A stretch of 10,504 bases of DNA from an uncultured Eubacteriales bacterium (GCA_905202605.1 CAJKSU010000089.1:1-10504); one strand, 5' to 3'. Shown: positions 1-7,270, counted from the stretch's first letter. Numbers and translations: made by a program. Notes: generated by a model not told the origin, from the letters alone.

Positions 1-254
1 ATTGTTTCCCCATCCAGAGTATATTTGACAGCTCCAGTGGTACCTTCTATGTTCATTTTTCCTTTGCCGCCCTGTTTCAGTTCCAGAGTGGAGGTCTGAG
101 ACAGCACCTCATCAGCCTTCATTTCTATGCCCAGCATTTCAACGGCATAGCAGGTATAGACGCCCATGAGGCTCTCATCATATTTCGGCCCGCCGCAGGC
201 ACAGAGCCCAAGCGCCATGGCCAGAGTCAGTAGAACTGACAGTAGTTTTTTCAT
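1..254 (-). CDS. Putative lipoprotein, C-terminus cut by window edge
   Basis: Reading leftward from the ATG at 254-252, the frame stays open to the window edge, giving the first 84 residues. The N-terminus is a lipoprotein signal: MKK, then a hydrophobic run LLSVLLTLAMALGL, then a lipobox-like L17-C-A-C20 followed by GG, so Cys20 is the likely lipidated residue and the protein should sit on the outer face of the membrane. The mature part begins YDESLMGVYTCYAVEMLG and has the alternating polar/hydrophobic pattern of a small beta-rich domain. I recognise no named family. A GGAAAGG ribosome binding site precedes the ATG. It follows the zinc-ribbon gene by 35 bases on the same strand, so it is probably the last visible gene of that operon. 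Function unknown; the lipoprotein call is fairly sure. Confidence 0.75.
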   Translation of the reverse strand, partial: MKKLLSVLLTLAMALGLCACGGPKYDESLMGVYTCYAVEMLGIEMKADEVLSQTSTLELKQGGKGKMNIEGTTGAVKYTLDGET

Positions 255-289
255 AGTTGTCGCCTTTCCGCTGGGAATCAGACGTTCGC

Positions 290-1072
290 CTATCCCACAG
301 CGCCGCCGCAATATTCGCAGCAGCCGCTGGCATCGGGAATCGTGGTAGCGCCGCAATAGGGGCAGGTCACGGCAGCCTTTGGGGCCGCCGCCGCCTGCGC
401 TTCTTTCCGAACCTGAGTACGAATGGCGGTTAGGGCGCGCTTGATTTCCTTGCCCATGCGTTCATAATCCTGATAGTCAATACTGCGCTTGCCGGGGGCA
501 GTACCCGCAGTCTGCCGTCCGGTAACCTCCACTTCCACACTGCTGCGGTTGAGCTTAAACTTCATCTCATCAAAATAAGGGTGATTCACTCGAATAATCA
601 TGTAAAAATCATAGCGATACACATAGTGGGGCGGATTATAGCTCACCCGCTTGGTATTGCCGTCCTTATCCCGAATTTCCCGCATTTCCTCGGTGCGATT
701 CTCCGAAATATCCAGATCGCAGCCGGTAACCTGTGAGAAAGAGAGTACATCGGGATTCGCCTCCTGAAGGTTCCGGGCGCGTGTCACCATAAACAGCTGC
801 TGATCCTCGTCCAGCAAAACGTTCATGTCCTCACCAAAGCTCCGGGTCGTATGGAACTTTGCAACAGCATCCCGATTTTCTTCCCGATAGTCGATCTGCG
901 CCTTGATATCCGCCACAGTAGAGTGCCGCCGTTCGTTAAACCAAGGGGATAGCTTCCCGGCGCACTCCTTGCAGCAGTTGCCGTCCTCCAGCTTTTTGTT
1001 GCCCAGTAGGCCGATTTCACCGCCGCAGATATCGCAGATCTTTTTATCGAATAGTTTTCCAAATAAGCCCAT
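290..1072 (-). CDS. DUF4428-type protein with N- and C-terminal zinc ribbons
   Basis: This 260-residue soluble protein has a Cys4 zinc knuckle at each end. The N-terminal one is C13-x2-C16 with C34-x2-C37, in the context ICDICGGEIGLLGNKKLEDG, which matches the DUF4428 type. The C-terminal ribbon is C237-x2-C240 with C252-x2-C255. Between them (about residues 50-225) lies a mixed alpha/beta region with a WFNERRHST segment and a long strand-rich part; I see no enzyme motif. It sits 21 bases downstream of the membrane-protein gene and 35 bases upstream of the lipoprotein gene, all on the minus strand, so it belongs to the SPFH operon. The family is often found in Bacillota beside SPFH or membrane-stress proteins; its biochemical role is not known. 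A metal-binding adaptor is the most I would infer. No signal peptide or transmembrane segment is visible. Confidence 0.85.
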   Translation of the reverse strand: MGLFGKLFDKKICDICGGEIGLLGNKKLEDGNCCKECAGKLSPWFNERRHSTVADIKAQIDYREENRDAVAKFHTTRSFGEDMNVLLDEDQQLFMVTRARNLQEANPDVLSFSQVTGCDLDISENRTEEMREIRDKDGNTKRVSYNPPHYVYRYDFYMIIRVNHPYFDEMKFKLNRSSVEVEVTGRQTAGTAPGKRSIDYQDYERMGKEIKRALTAIRTQVRKEAQAAAAPKAAVTCPYCGATTIPDASGCCEYCGGAVG

Positions 1073-1093
1073 ATTTTTCTTTCCTTTTCACGT

Positions 1094-1507
1094 TTAGCCC
1101 ACCGAATTCGCAGACTGCATATTTTTCACTGCACCGATGATATAGATTACCGGCAGTACCAGTCCCAAAATAAGACTGAATACACTGAAATCACCGCCGC
1201 CCGCAACGCCAAGGATCGTACCCGCAACGCTCAGAACAGCAACCAGCACGCCCCATACGATGCAGGTCTTGGCTTTCTGGGGTTTTTCTGCATTCAGAAC
1301 GCCAATGATGCCCGCAATCAGCTCCACAATACCGCTGACTAGAAATAGAATGGTGCTGGCATAAAGCATACCGGCTTCCGAGTGTGCAGAAGCAATATAC
1401 GCCAGTGCCGCAACGCTCAATACTGCAATGATTCCCAGAATGGTTGCCAATGCGCCGCCGATGATCATCAGAATGCCGGTTACCTTTAAAAACTTATGTC
1501 CTTTCAT
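1094..1507 (-). CDS. Small four-helix integral membrane protein
   Basis: The protein has 137 residues and starts MKGHKFLKVTG. Four hydrophobic segments are visible at about residues 9-40, 48-73, 80-105 and 110-127, with a short charged loop (AEKPQKAKT) between the second and third. The ATG at 1507-1505 is preceded by an excellent AAGGAGG site five bases upstream. This decides the start: the frame stays open further upstream, but that stretch overlaps the end of the SPFH gene and reads as non-native sequence. No catalytic motif is present. The Gly/Ala-rich helices resemble the many DUF-type small tetraspan proteins of Bacillota. It lies 52 bases after the SPFH/zinc-ribbon gene and 21 bases before the DUF4428 gene. 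Inference: it could be the membrane anchor or partner of the SPFH complex. Confidence 0.85.
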   Translation of the reverse strand: MKGHKFLKVTGILMIIGGALATILGIIAVLSVAALAYIASAHSEAGMLYASTILFLVSGIVELIAGIIGVLNAEKPQKAKTCIVWGVLVAVLSVAGTILGVAGGGDFSVFSLILGLVLPVIYIIGAVKNMQSANSVG

Positions 1508-1559
1508 TGTGTCCTCCTTTTCCGTGATGGTGGATGTTGAATAGATTGACGCCGAATTC

Positions 1560-3029
1560 TTACTGAATGTCGCCCTCGTTAAAGGGATCACCGCACTCCG
1601 GGCAGAATTTCGGCGGATGGATAGGATCCTCAGGCTCCCATCCGCACTTATCGCACTTGTAAAGGGGCGCTGCGGCAGGCTTTTTCGCACCGCATTCGGA
1701 GCAGAATTTCCCCTTATTTACCGCACCGCAGGAACAGGTCCAGCCGTCGGGCTTCGCCTCCGGGCGCTTTGTGCCGCATTCCGGGCAAAACTTTCCGGTA
1801 ACAGTCGCACCGCAGGAGCAGGTCCAGCTGTCGGCGGCCGGCTTCGGCTCCGGCTTTTTGGCGCCGCACTCCGGGCAGAACTTTCCAGTAACAGTGTTGC
1901 CACAGGAGCAGAGCCAGCTGTCGGCAGCCGGTGCAGCCGGCGTTGGCTGGGGCGCAGACTGCGATGCAGGCTGATAGGCCTGCTGCGTTTGCTGCTGTGC
2001 CATTTGCTGCTGTGCGTTCATCTGATAGAGGCTCTGGGCATTGATGCCCCCTGCTGCTCCGGCCATATTCATGCCCATAAATGCCATTGCGGGACCGGCG
2101 CCGGTATTGGCGGCGGCAGCCTCCATAGCGTTGCCCTGTGCCTCTACCAGTCTTGCGGCTGCTCTGCCAGGATCAGTAAGCCGTGCTTCCTTACCCATCT
2201 GCATCTGCTGCTTCCGAATCTCGGCCTCTACCTCTTCATCGGCCTTCATGCTGGAGATGCCAAAGGAAACAATCTCCAAGCCGCGTTTCTCCCGCCACGA
2301 CTTTGACAGCACCTCGTTCAGCGCTTCGGCAATTTCGGTGGTATGACCGGGCAATGCGGAATAGCGGATACCCATTTCGGAAATTCTCGCAAAGGCAGGC
2401 TGGAGCGCAGTAAGCAGCTCACTGCGAAGCTGACTGTCCAGCTTATCCCGGGTGTATGCCTCGGAGACATTGCCGCAGACATTGGCATAAAACAGCATAG
2501 GGTTGCAAATCCGGTAGCTGTATTCGCCGAAGCAACGGATGGTGATGTCCATGTCGATGAATGCCCGCTCATCCACTACCCGGAAGGGAACCGGGCTGGG
2601 AGTGCCATATTTATTTCCGAGCAGCTCCTTGATGTTAAAATAGTAGACCCGCTGATCCTTGGGCGCTTCCCCGCCAAAAGTAAAGCGTTTTCCAATGGTT
2701 TTGAAGGTATCCGTAAGACTGGTACTGAGGTCACCGGAGAAAATCGTTGGCTCCGTGGAGCTGTCGTAGGTGAATTCGCCGGGCTCGGCGCAGAGCTCTA
2801 CCACCTTGCCCTGCTCCACAATCATCATACACTGACCATCCGCCACAGCGATGATAGAGCCATTCGATATGATATTGTCTGAGCCTTTATTGGAGCCTCG
2901 TCCCGTGGTGCGTTTCTGTCCCTTTACAGCAAGTACGGTTTCGGGAATGGATTCACAGTAGAAGTATTCCTTCCACTGGTCAGCGAGCACACCGCCTGCC
3001 GCACCCATTGCTGCCTTGATAAGTCCCAT
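1560..3029 (-). CDS. SPFH-domain protein with four C-terminal zinc ribbons (YdjI-like)
   Basis: The 489-residue protein starts MGLIKAAMGAAGGVLADQWK. Residues about 20-285 form an SPFH/band-7-like domain of the YdjI ('virion core protein-like') type, containing CESIPETVLAVKGQ, IISNGSIIAVADGQCMMIVEQG and GLEIVSFGISSM. A charged helix at 262-285 is followed by an Ala/Gly/Met segment (286-330) and a Gln/Pro-rich linker (331-368). The tail has three tandem ribbons of the form CxC-x8-CxxC at C374/376/385/388, C404/406/415/418 and C432/434/443/446, then a CxxC-x13-CxxC ribbon at C459/462/476/479. The ATG follows AAAAGGAG. In Bacillus subtilis, YdjI works with PspA and YdjG/H in membrane-stress responses; no PspA gene is visible here. 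A role as a membrane scaffold in envelope stress is inferred from family. No transmembrane helix is evident, so association is probably peripheral. Confidence 0.88.
   Translation of the reverse strand: MGLIKAAMGAAGGVLADQWKEYFYCESIPETVLAVKGQKRTTGRGSNKGSDNIISNGSIIAVADGQCMMIVEQGKVVELCAEPGEFTYDSSTEPTIFSGDLSTSLTDTFKTIGKRFTFGGEAPKDQRVYYFNIKELLGNKYGTPSPVPFRVVDERAFIDMDITIRCFGEYSYRICNPMLFYANVCGNVSEAYTRDKLDSQLRSELLTALQPAFARISEMGIRYSALPGHTTEIAEALNEVLSKSWREKRGLEIVSFGISSMKADEEVEAEIRKQQMQMGKEARLTDPGRAAARLVEAQGNAMEAAAANTGAGPAMAFMGMNMAGAAGGINAQSLYQMNAQQQMAQQQTQQAYQPASQSAPQPTPAAPAADSWLCSCGNTVTGKFCPECGAKKPEPKPAADSWTCSCGATVTGKFCPECGTKRPEAKPDGWTCSCGAVNKGKFCSECGAKKPAAAPLYKCDKCGWEPEDPIHPPKFCPECGDPFNEGDIQ
1680..1924 (-). 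repeat. Tandem zinc-ribbon-coding repeats inside the SPFH gene
   Basis: Three consecutive repeat units encode the CxC...CxxC ribbons of the SPFH protein. Spacing between equivalent cysteines is 30 residues (C374 to C404) and 28 residues (C404 to C432), that is 90 and 84 bases. The DNA is also similar: a segment close to GCACCGCAGGAGCAGGTCCA occurs in nearly the same form near 1725-1745 and 1810-1830, and a diverged copy lies near 1900-1915. This indicates recent internal duplication. Such repeats could change copy number between strains or be collapsed in assembly. Confidence 0.75.
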
Positions 3030-3067
3030 ATCACATTTCTCCTTTTCATTATTCAGATGAAGCTGTT

Positions 3068-3451
3068 TTACAGTGTATCCAGCACAGCTGCCAGATAGGA
3101 CGGCGATACAGAGGCATAAATGAAGTTGTCAATCAGCCCATCCTTTTTGGCCTGCTTCACGGATACTGCCAAGTCCGCATTGGCGGTTTCGTCCACCAGC
3201 AGCAAAACCTTGCACTGAGGAAGGCTTTGCCGCACTGTCCGGCAGAGCTGCAGCCGTTCGGAGAGCTTCCATGGTGAAAAGCTGGTGACCTCCATAATCA
3301 ATGCGTGAGCCAGCACGGACCGGCATAGCGTCAGGGTTTGGTTGGGGGATTCGCTACGCTGGACGACGAAATCCGGGTCATTGCCGGAGAGAGACTGGGA
3401 GATTGCCTCTGCAAACATCGTACACTGCATATCCAGCACGATCCGATACAC
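3068..3451 (-). CDS. Stand-alone pseudo-receiver (degenerate response-regulator domain)
   Basis: The product is a single alpha/beta domain with the layout of a CheY-like receiver: beta-1 RIVLDM, beta-3 ALIMEV, beta-4 CKVLLLVDE, and a final segment NFIYASVSPSYLAAVLDTL resembling receiver beta-5/alpha-5. Key positions are altered: the phospho-acceptor Asp is replaced by Glu (residue 54 from this start, in IMEV), the Thr/Ser after beta-4 is Asp, and the beta-5 Lys appears to be Tyr. It has no output domain. Start choice: the GTG at 3451-3449 has an AGGAG site about ten bases upstream. A TTG at 3487 would add 12 residues but has only a weak A-rich leader. It is 38 bases upstream of the SPFH gene and appears to head that operon. 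It probably acts by protein contact without phosphorylation (inference). Confidence 0.7.
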   Translation of the reverse strand: MYRIVLDMQCTMFAEAISQSLSGNDPDFVVQRSESPNQTLTLCRSVLAHALIMEVTSFSPWKLSERLQLCRTVRQSLPQCKVLLLVDETANADLAVSVKQAKKDGLIDNFIYASVSPSYLAAVLDTL

Positions 3452-3487
3452 ATATACCACGCTCCTCTCGCCAGATTGTTTTGCCAA

Positions 3488-3567
3488 TTTTCTTTTTTAA
3501 CCAATTTGAGTGTAGCGTTTTTTCGGGGGGATTTCCCCCTACTTTTGGATAGGGTTCACAATAAATT
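3488..3567 (-). promoter_or_regulatory. Upstream region of the pseudo-receiver/SPFH operon
   Basis: This short gap between the response-regulator terminator and the pseudo-receiver gene must hold the promoter of operon A if operon B is terminated. The clearest structure is a palindrome at 3526-3539 reading GGGGGATTTCCCCC, with an A/T-rich tract on its minus-strand downstream side. A TACACT hexamer at about 3514-3509 on the minus strand could be a -10 element, but I see no convincing -35 partner at the right distance. The promoter position is therefore tentative. Confidence 0.3.
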
Positions 3568-3602
3568 AAAAAAAGTGCGCCGCAATTCATGCAGCGCACT
3601 TT
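3568..3602 (-). terminator. Intrinsic terminator of the two-component operon
   Basis: Perfect 9-base arms AAAGTGCGC (3572-3580) and GCGCACTTT (3594-3602) flank a 13-base loop. Read on the minus strand, the stem runs into a T tract (seven T in a row including the stem end, opposite 3568-3574). It lies 23 bases beyond the stop of the response-regulator gene, the right place to end operon B and insulate operon A. Confidence 0.9.
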
Positions 3603-3625
3603 CGCTTATCGCCGTGGATCGACTA

Positions 3626-4255
3626 TCATTTCTCCGCCAAATCCGCAATCATCTTGGCATCGCTGACCGCCAGAGCCAGCTGAAGCTTATTTTCCAAGTT
3701 CGTTTTCTGGAGCATATTGGTGACATGGTACTTCACTGTAGTCACCTCCACTCCCATGGCCTCGGCAATTTTTCCATAGGACAGTCCCCGAACCAGATAT
3801 CTTAGTACCTTACGCTCGGTTTTGGTGAATTCCGTACTCTTTGCAGTTCCAATTTCCACCGCAGGCGGGCAATCGGGAAAGACATGCGCTCCGGCCACGG
3901 TCTTTCGTACCACATCCATCAGTGCGTCCTGAGTGCTGTCCTTATACCAGAGACTGTCTGCCCCAACAGTTCTTGCACGAGAAAGCACCTCATAATCCAG
4001 CAGTGATGTAACCACTACGATTTTTATCTCCGGATGCCGCGCCTTGATTTTCTCCACAGCAGCAAGACCATTTTCCCTGCGCTCTGTCTGCACATCCATA
4101 AGGATCAGGTCAATGCCCATTGTATCGCAAAGTCCCGGTGCCTGATTGGCTCCAGCGATGGATGCAGCCACCTGATACCCCGGCTCCTTCTCAATATAGC
4201 TCTCTAAAAGGCTGCGGATCATCTTCTGATCCTCCACGATCATCACCTGTTTCAC
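3626..4255 (-). CDS. NarL/LuxR-family response regulator
   Basis: The protein has 209 residues. The receiver domain (about 1-120) has the acidic pair E8-D9, phospho-acceptor D54 (LILMD), T83 (VVVTS) and K105 (WYKD), so all the catalytic positions are intact. The output domain (about 140-205) is a LuxR-type helix-turn-helix: FTKTERKVLRYLVRGLSYGKIAEAM followed by VTTVKYHVTNMLQKT. The start is GTG at 4255-4253, overlapping the kinase stop codon (GTGA), which implies translational coupling. It should be phosphorylated by the adjacent soluble kinase and act as a DNA-binding transcription factor. Likely targets, by inference, are its own operon and the divergent binding-protein gene, through dyads in 6835-7270. 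It is unlike the receiver of operon A, which lacks the key residues. An intrinsic terminator follows. Confidence 0.93.
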   Translation of the reverse strand: MKQVMIVEDQKMIRSLLESYIEKEPGYQVAASIAGANQAPGLCDTMGIDLILMDVQTERRENGLAAVEKIKARHPEIKIVVVTSLLDYEVLSRARTVGADSLWYKDSTQDALMDVVRKTVAGAHVFPDCPPAVEIGTAKSTEFTKTERKVLRYLVRGLSYGKIAEAMGVEVTTVKYHVTNMLQKTNLENKLQLALAVSDAKMIADLAEK

Positions 4256-5202
4256 GTGACATCCTCCTTATCGGGCAGCATCACCACCAGTGCAAATCTG
4301 GGGTGGCTATAGATTGTCATACGACCACCTGCAGTAGTAATCCGGCGGCGTAGAGCCGACAATCCACCGCCTTCCCGAACGGTTTCCTCCGGAACCATTC
4401 CGTTGTTGGTAATGGTAACAGTGAGGGCATTTCCAGCTTGGCGCAAATGGACATACAGCTCCGTCCCCCCAGCGTGACGCACGCAGTTGGTAACACATTC
4501 ACTCAGTGCCTGTGCCAACAGCTGTCGGTCAGGAGCCGACTCCGGCAGCTCCCCATCCACAATCACCTGCACCCCCAAAGCCTTTCCCCGGTCAATGGCG
4601 TAATTCACCGCCTCGTCCGGCTGATCCATTTCATTTGCCCGGCGCAGCAGAGAAATGGACTTCTCCCAAACGATAGCATTCTCCCGTATGGTGGACAGCT
4701 CCGTCTCCTGCAATAGCGCTCTGCGGGCAGAGAGAATGCTGTGGCCAATATCGTCATGCACCCTCATTTTCATCGTTAAAATTTCTTCCTCCCGGACAAT
4801 CTCTGGCATTTGCTGCATCAGCTGCCGCAAACGATGATTGGCATTCTCCAGCCGACGATTTTCCTTCTCCAGCGCATACTGCTGTCGAACCAGCTCAGTC
4901 ACATCCGACGCAGTCACCTGCGTATAGCAGCGCCCCTCTCCGTCTCGAATCTTCTCCTGAGAAAACCGCAGAATCGTTCCATCCGGAAAGCGGTAGGTAG
5001 GGGGTTGCGTTTCCAACTGTGCCACATTGTTCGGTGGCAGGCGCAGCGCCCGCTCCAGCTCCGAAAGGGTCTGAACACTGCTGCCCAGCAGCTGAGTACT
5101 GACCCAAAGCATCCGCCGGTTTACCAGACAGGCAATGCCACGGCTATTGAAGAAGCACAGCGCCATGGGTAGATTGTCGAAGCTCTTCTTGATGATATTC
5201 AT
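4252..5202 (-). CDS. Soluble PAS-like sensor histidine kinase (DesK/NarX type)
   Basis: The product has 316 residues and no membrane segment. The N-terminal domain (about 5-105) is PAS-like (FDNLPMALCFFNSRGIACLVNRR ... YRFPDGTILRF). A coiled coil follows at about 105-140, then the dimerisation helix with phospho-acceptor H149 in VHDDIGHSIL, the HDxxGH pattern of the DesK/LiaS group. The ATPase domain has an N-box with E235 and N239 (SECVTNCVRHA) and a G-box GGGLSALRRR at 278-287, so it looks catalytically complete. The ATG at 5202 overlaps the stop of the upstream sensor gene (ATGA), with GGAGG upstream, and its own stop overlaps the regulator start. Expected role: autophosphorylation and transfer to D54 of the LuxR regulator. 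Because it is cytosolic, an external signal would have to come through the 7TM protein (inference), or it senses an internal one. Confidence 0.9.
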   Translation of the reverse strand: MNIIKKSFDNLPMALCFFNSRGIACLVNRRMLWVSTQLLGSSVQTLSELERALRLPPNNVAQLETQPPTYRFPDGTILRFSQEKIRDGEGRCYTQVTASDVTELVRQQYALEKENRRLENANHRLRQLMQQMPEIVREEEILTMKMRVHDDIGHSILSARRALLQETELSTIRENAIVWEKSISLLRRANEMDQPDEAVNYAIDRGKALGVQVIVDGELPESAPDRQLLAQALSECVTNCVRHAGGTELYVHLRQAGNALTVTITNNGMVPEETVREGGGLSALRRRITTAGGRMTIYSHPRFALVVMLPDKEDVT

Positions 5203-6834
5203 CCCGCTGCCCCTCCTTCTAGTATACAGCTATAGTAGCGTATGCCGTCCTCGTCCGTTTCCAGCGTCAGCTGTGAGAAGCGCTCCAGCAATTTTCCGCC
5301 GTCCCCGCCGCCAAGCACGCCAATGCGTACCGCAATCGAGCCGTCCTGCGCTCCGGCGTAAAACAGCAGGGAGGCGCGCTCAGAGAGTGTCGATTCTGCC
5401 ACCGCTTCAAACAAATCGTAAACCACATAGGCTGTTTCCTGCGGGAGCCGCCCCTCCAGCTCCAAATTGGCCTGACATTTTACTCCGTAGAGCCGAAGAT
5501 TGGAAATGGATTCATTAAGACACAGCCGCAGCTCCTCCACGGCAATGGTTCGGTGCTGGCTGGAGGCAAAAATCAGGTTGCTCCGGCGCTTGATGTACGT
5601 GCCGATGACCACGATCTGCCCCAGAATATCCTTGGCTTCCGTAATATTTTCTGCGTTCCGCAGCTGACCCAACAGCTGATCCAGCAGCCGCATCTGATAG
5701 GAGGTCTGCCGCTCTATGAGGTCATAAAGCCGGTTCTGCTCCGTGATCCGAAGCCAACATGCCTTCTGCTCGCTTTCGGACTTCAATACGTCTCCGACAT
5801 CTCGCAGCTCGGACTGGGTCATTTGCAAAGCATCCGCCACCTCTACCAGCTTTGTGATGTCCTCCTGCCAGAATACATAGCCATGTTCTACCGGATGTCC
5901 CTTGAGCAGTGTGTGCTGATCCATGGCATAGGTTGTGGAAACCGCCTGTTCCATGGCTTCCTTCGAAACAGAACTGACCGTTCCGGAGGCATAGCGAACC
6001 TGATAGGATCTGTCCGTAATCTGTGTTGGTACCGTAGTCAGCTCCAGCAGTGTTTCATAGCCCTGATTGGACAAAATCAGCCTGCACTGGATGCAGCTTT
6101 CAAAAATCGCCGCAATCAGCAGACACAGGGACACGGTAACGTCCCCCGCCAGCACCCAAACCCAACGTACACCCCGGACATAGCAGGCTGTATAGACAAT
6201 TACCAGAGCAAACGGGATCATTGGCAGCCACAGGAACACGGCACTTGTAGAGAATAATCCCCAGCGCCAGCATCGAACAAATTCCTTCCCATCCAGCCAC
6301 CACATAATAACCAATCCCATAGCTGTACTCCCGCCCTGACATCACGCTTTCCGGGAATCGAAACACCAGCTGATGGGCATCGTTGGTCAATACCAATGTC
6401 AGCAGCACCAGTGCCGGAATGTACAGGAGAATCAGCCATCGCGGCAGCCGATAGTCCTCCGGCTTTCCCAGACTCATAGCAGCAGCAATGGAAAACGTGG
6501 GAATCAGCAGCATGGGCAAATAGTAGAAATACCAGAGATAACGCTCCACATCCACATGATACAAGGAGTATTTGACTGTCCGTAGGGTAAGCCACAGCAC
6601 CATCAGTCCCGCAATGGCGGTCAGATAACGCCGAGTCTGATTTTGGAGAATTCGGTGATGCAGGGAAACACCCCACACCGCAATCATTCCAATATAAATC
6701 CCGCTGCGTACCAGTCGGAGCCAGTTGGGGATGTTGCCATAGGTTCTGTCCACATAACGAATCAGCATTGCGGCACAAATCAGCAGAAGCACCAAGACAG
6801 ATACAAGCACCCCTCTTTTTTTCCCAGACCGCAT
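5199..6834 (-). pseudogene. 7TM sensor ('histidine kinase N-terminal 7TM' family), split by a frameshift
   Basis: Two overlapping frames together make one protein of about 545 residues. The first frame (6834 down to about 6241) starts MRSGKKRGVLVSVLVLL and carries six hydrophobic helices plus the family-like LTNDAHQLVFRF segment. The second continues from about 6239 with FLWLPMIPFALVIVYTACY and another helix, then a PAS-like region, a coiled coil, GTYIKRRSNL and a C-terminal domain. The frame changes at about 6240; the net change fits two bases lost or one gained. In the C-terminal half I find no H-box and no N- or G-box; YDLFEAVAES sits where an N-box would be. The ATG at 6834 follows GAGGAGG; the stop overlaps the kinase start. 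The break may be genuine or a sequence error. If intact, it would be a membrane sensor acting through the neighbouring kinase. Confidence 0.72.
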
Positions 6835-7191
6835 AGTTCATACCTCCTCGCATTCCATGATATTCATGGATTGTAGCATACTGCTGCCGGGCGTCCTACC
6901 GAAATCTGTCCTTCGGCATATTGTTCAATCGCAGCATACGGAGCATCACACCATGCAGCACATGCTGCACTAATATCGCACGGGATTTCCAGATTGTATA
7001 CTTTTGCAAAAACGGATGATGCAGTTCTTCTCCCGGCTCAGAGCGTCTCTGCGCAGCTGGCAGAGAATGCTCCCAAATCACGAAAATCGGTATCATATGA
7101 ATTTTACCATATTTCAGCACGGAACGCAAACCGAAGCAGTATCCTATCACACTGTACCATTTTTGTAATCAGCCGGTACGATTATTGAGAA
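6835..7191. other. Divergent intergenic region, no supported gene
   Basis: This gap separates the minus-strand sensor operon from the plus-strand binding-protein gene. Short frames on both strands lack ribosome binding sites and read as random sequence. Small dyads are present: CCATGATATTCATGG (6855-6869), CCGAA/TTCGG arms (about 6900-6916) and GCAGCA-CA-TGCTGC (6955-6968). The rest becomes A/T-richer toward 7080-7190. It is longer than two simple promoters need, so binding sites for the LuxR-type regulator are plausible but not identified. Confidence 0.5.
6855..6875 (-). promoter_or_regulatory. Candidate extended -10 promoter with overlapping operator-like dyad
   Basis: On the minus strand TGC-TACAAT (hexamer at 6875-6870) is an extended -10 element, about 35 bases upstream of the sensor ATG. 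Directly after it lies CCATGATATTCATGG (6855-6869), a dyad with perfect 6-base arms and a 3-base centre. The expected transcription start falls inside this dyad, the classic place for a repressor site. No good -35 box is visible, as is usual for extended -10 promoters. The dyad is seen directly; its regulatory role is inferred. Confidence 0.5.
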
Positions 7192-7220
7192 TTGACGATC
7201 TTTGGCGGCCTTGTTATACT
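7192..7220 (+). promoter_or_regulatory. Near-consensus sigma-A promoter of the binding-protein gene
   Basis: TTGACG (7192-7197), a 17-base spacer and TATACT (7215-7220) form a near-perfect vegetative promoter. Transcription should start near 7227, leaving a leader of about 44 bases. Within that leader GAAAT-GACC-ATTTC (7231-7244) and TTTCG-CAATA-CGAAA (7241-7255) are two short competing dyads. The second ends just before the GGAG ribosome binding site (7258-7261). Confidence 0.8.
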
Positions 7221-7270
7221 CAAAGTAGCGGAAATGACCATTTCGCAATACGAAAAAGGAGAGTACATGA

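Noticed and set aside
1508..1690. Longer start for the small membrane protein
   Set aside because: The added 61 residues overlap the SPFH gene and read as random Ser/Arg-rich sequence. The ATG at 1507 has a strong AAGGAGG site.
1617..2306. 229-residue Leu/Arg-rich frame on the plus strand
   Set aside because: It mirrors the zinc-ribbon and Gln-rich part of the SPFH gene; its composition is that of an antisense frame.
3526..3539. GGGGGATTTCCCCC palindrome as a terminator
   Set aside because: The stem is short with a 2 to 4 base loop, and no T tract follows on the plus strand. A chance dyad or operator is as likely, and a clear terminator lies nearby.
5553..6257. 234-residue open frame on the plus strand
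   Set aside because: Antisense shadow of the 7TM sensor; no start signal and no domain pattern.
5199..6320. A separate 373-residue gene starting with ATG at 6320
   Set aside because: Its first 27 residues overlap a convincing membrane frame and look unnatural (MGLVIMWWLDGKEFVRCWRW). From residue 28 on it continues the upstream protein, so it is the second half of one frameshifted gene.
6896..7150. 84-residue minus-strand frame in the divergent intergenic region
   Set aside because: No ribosome binding site, no recognisable pattern, and it ends before the sensor promoter. Non-coding control sequence is more likely.
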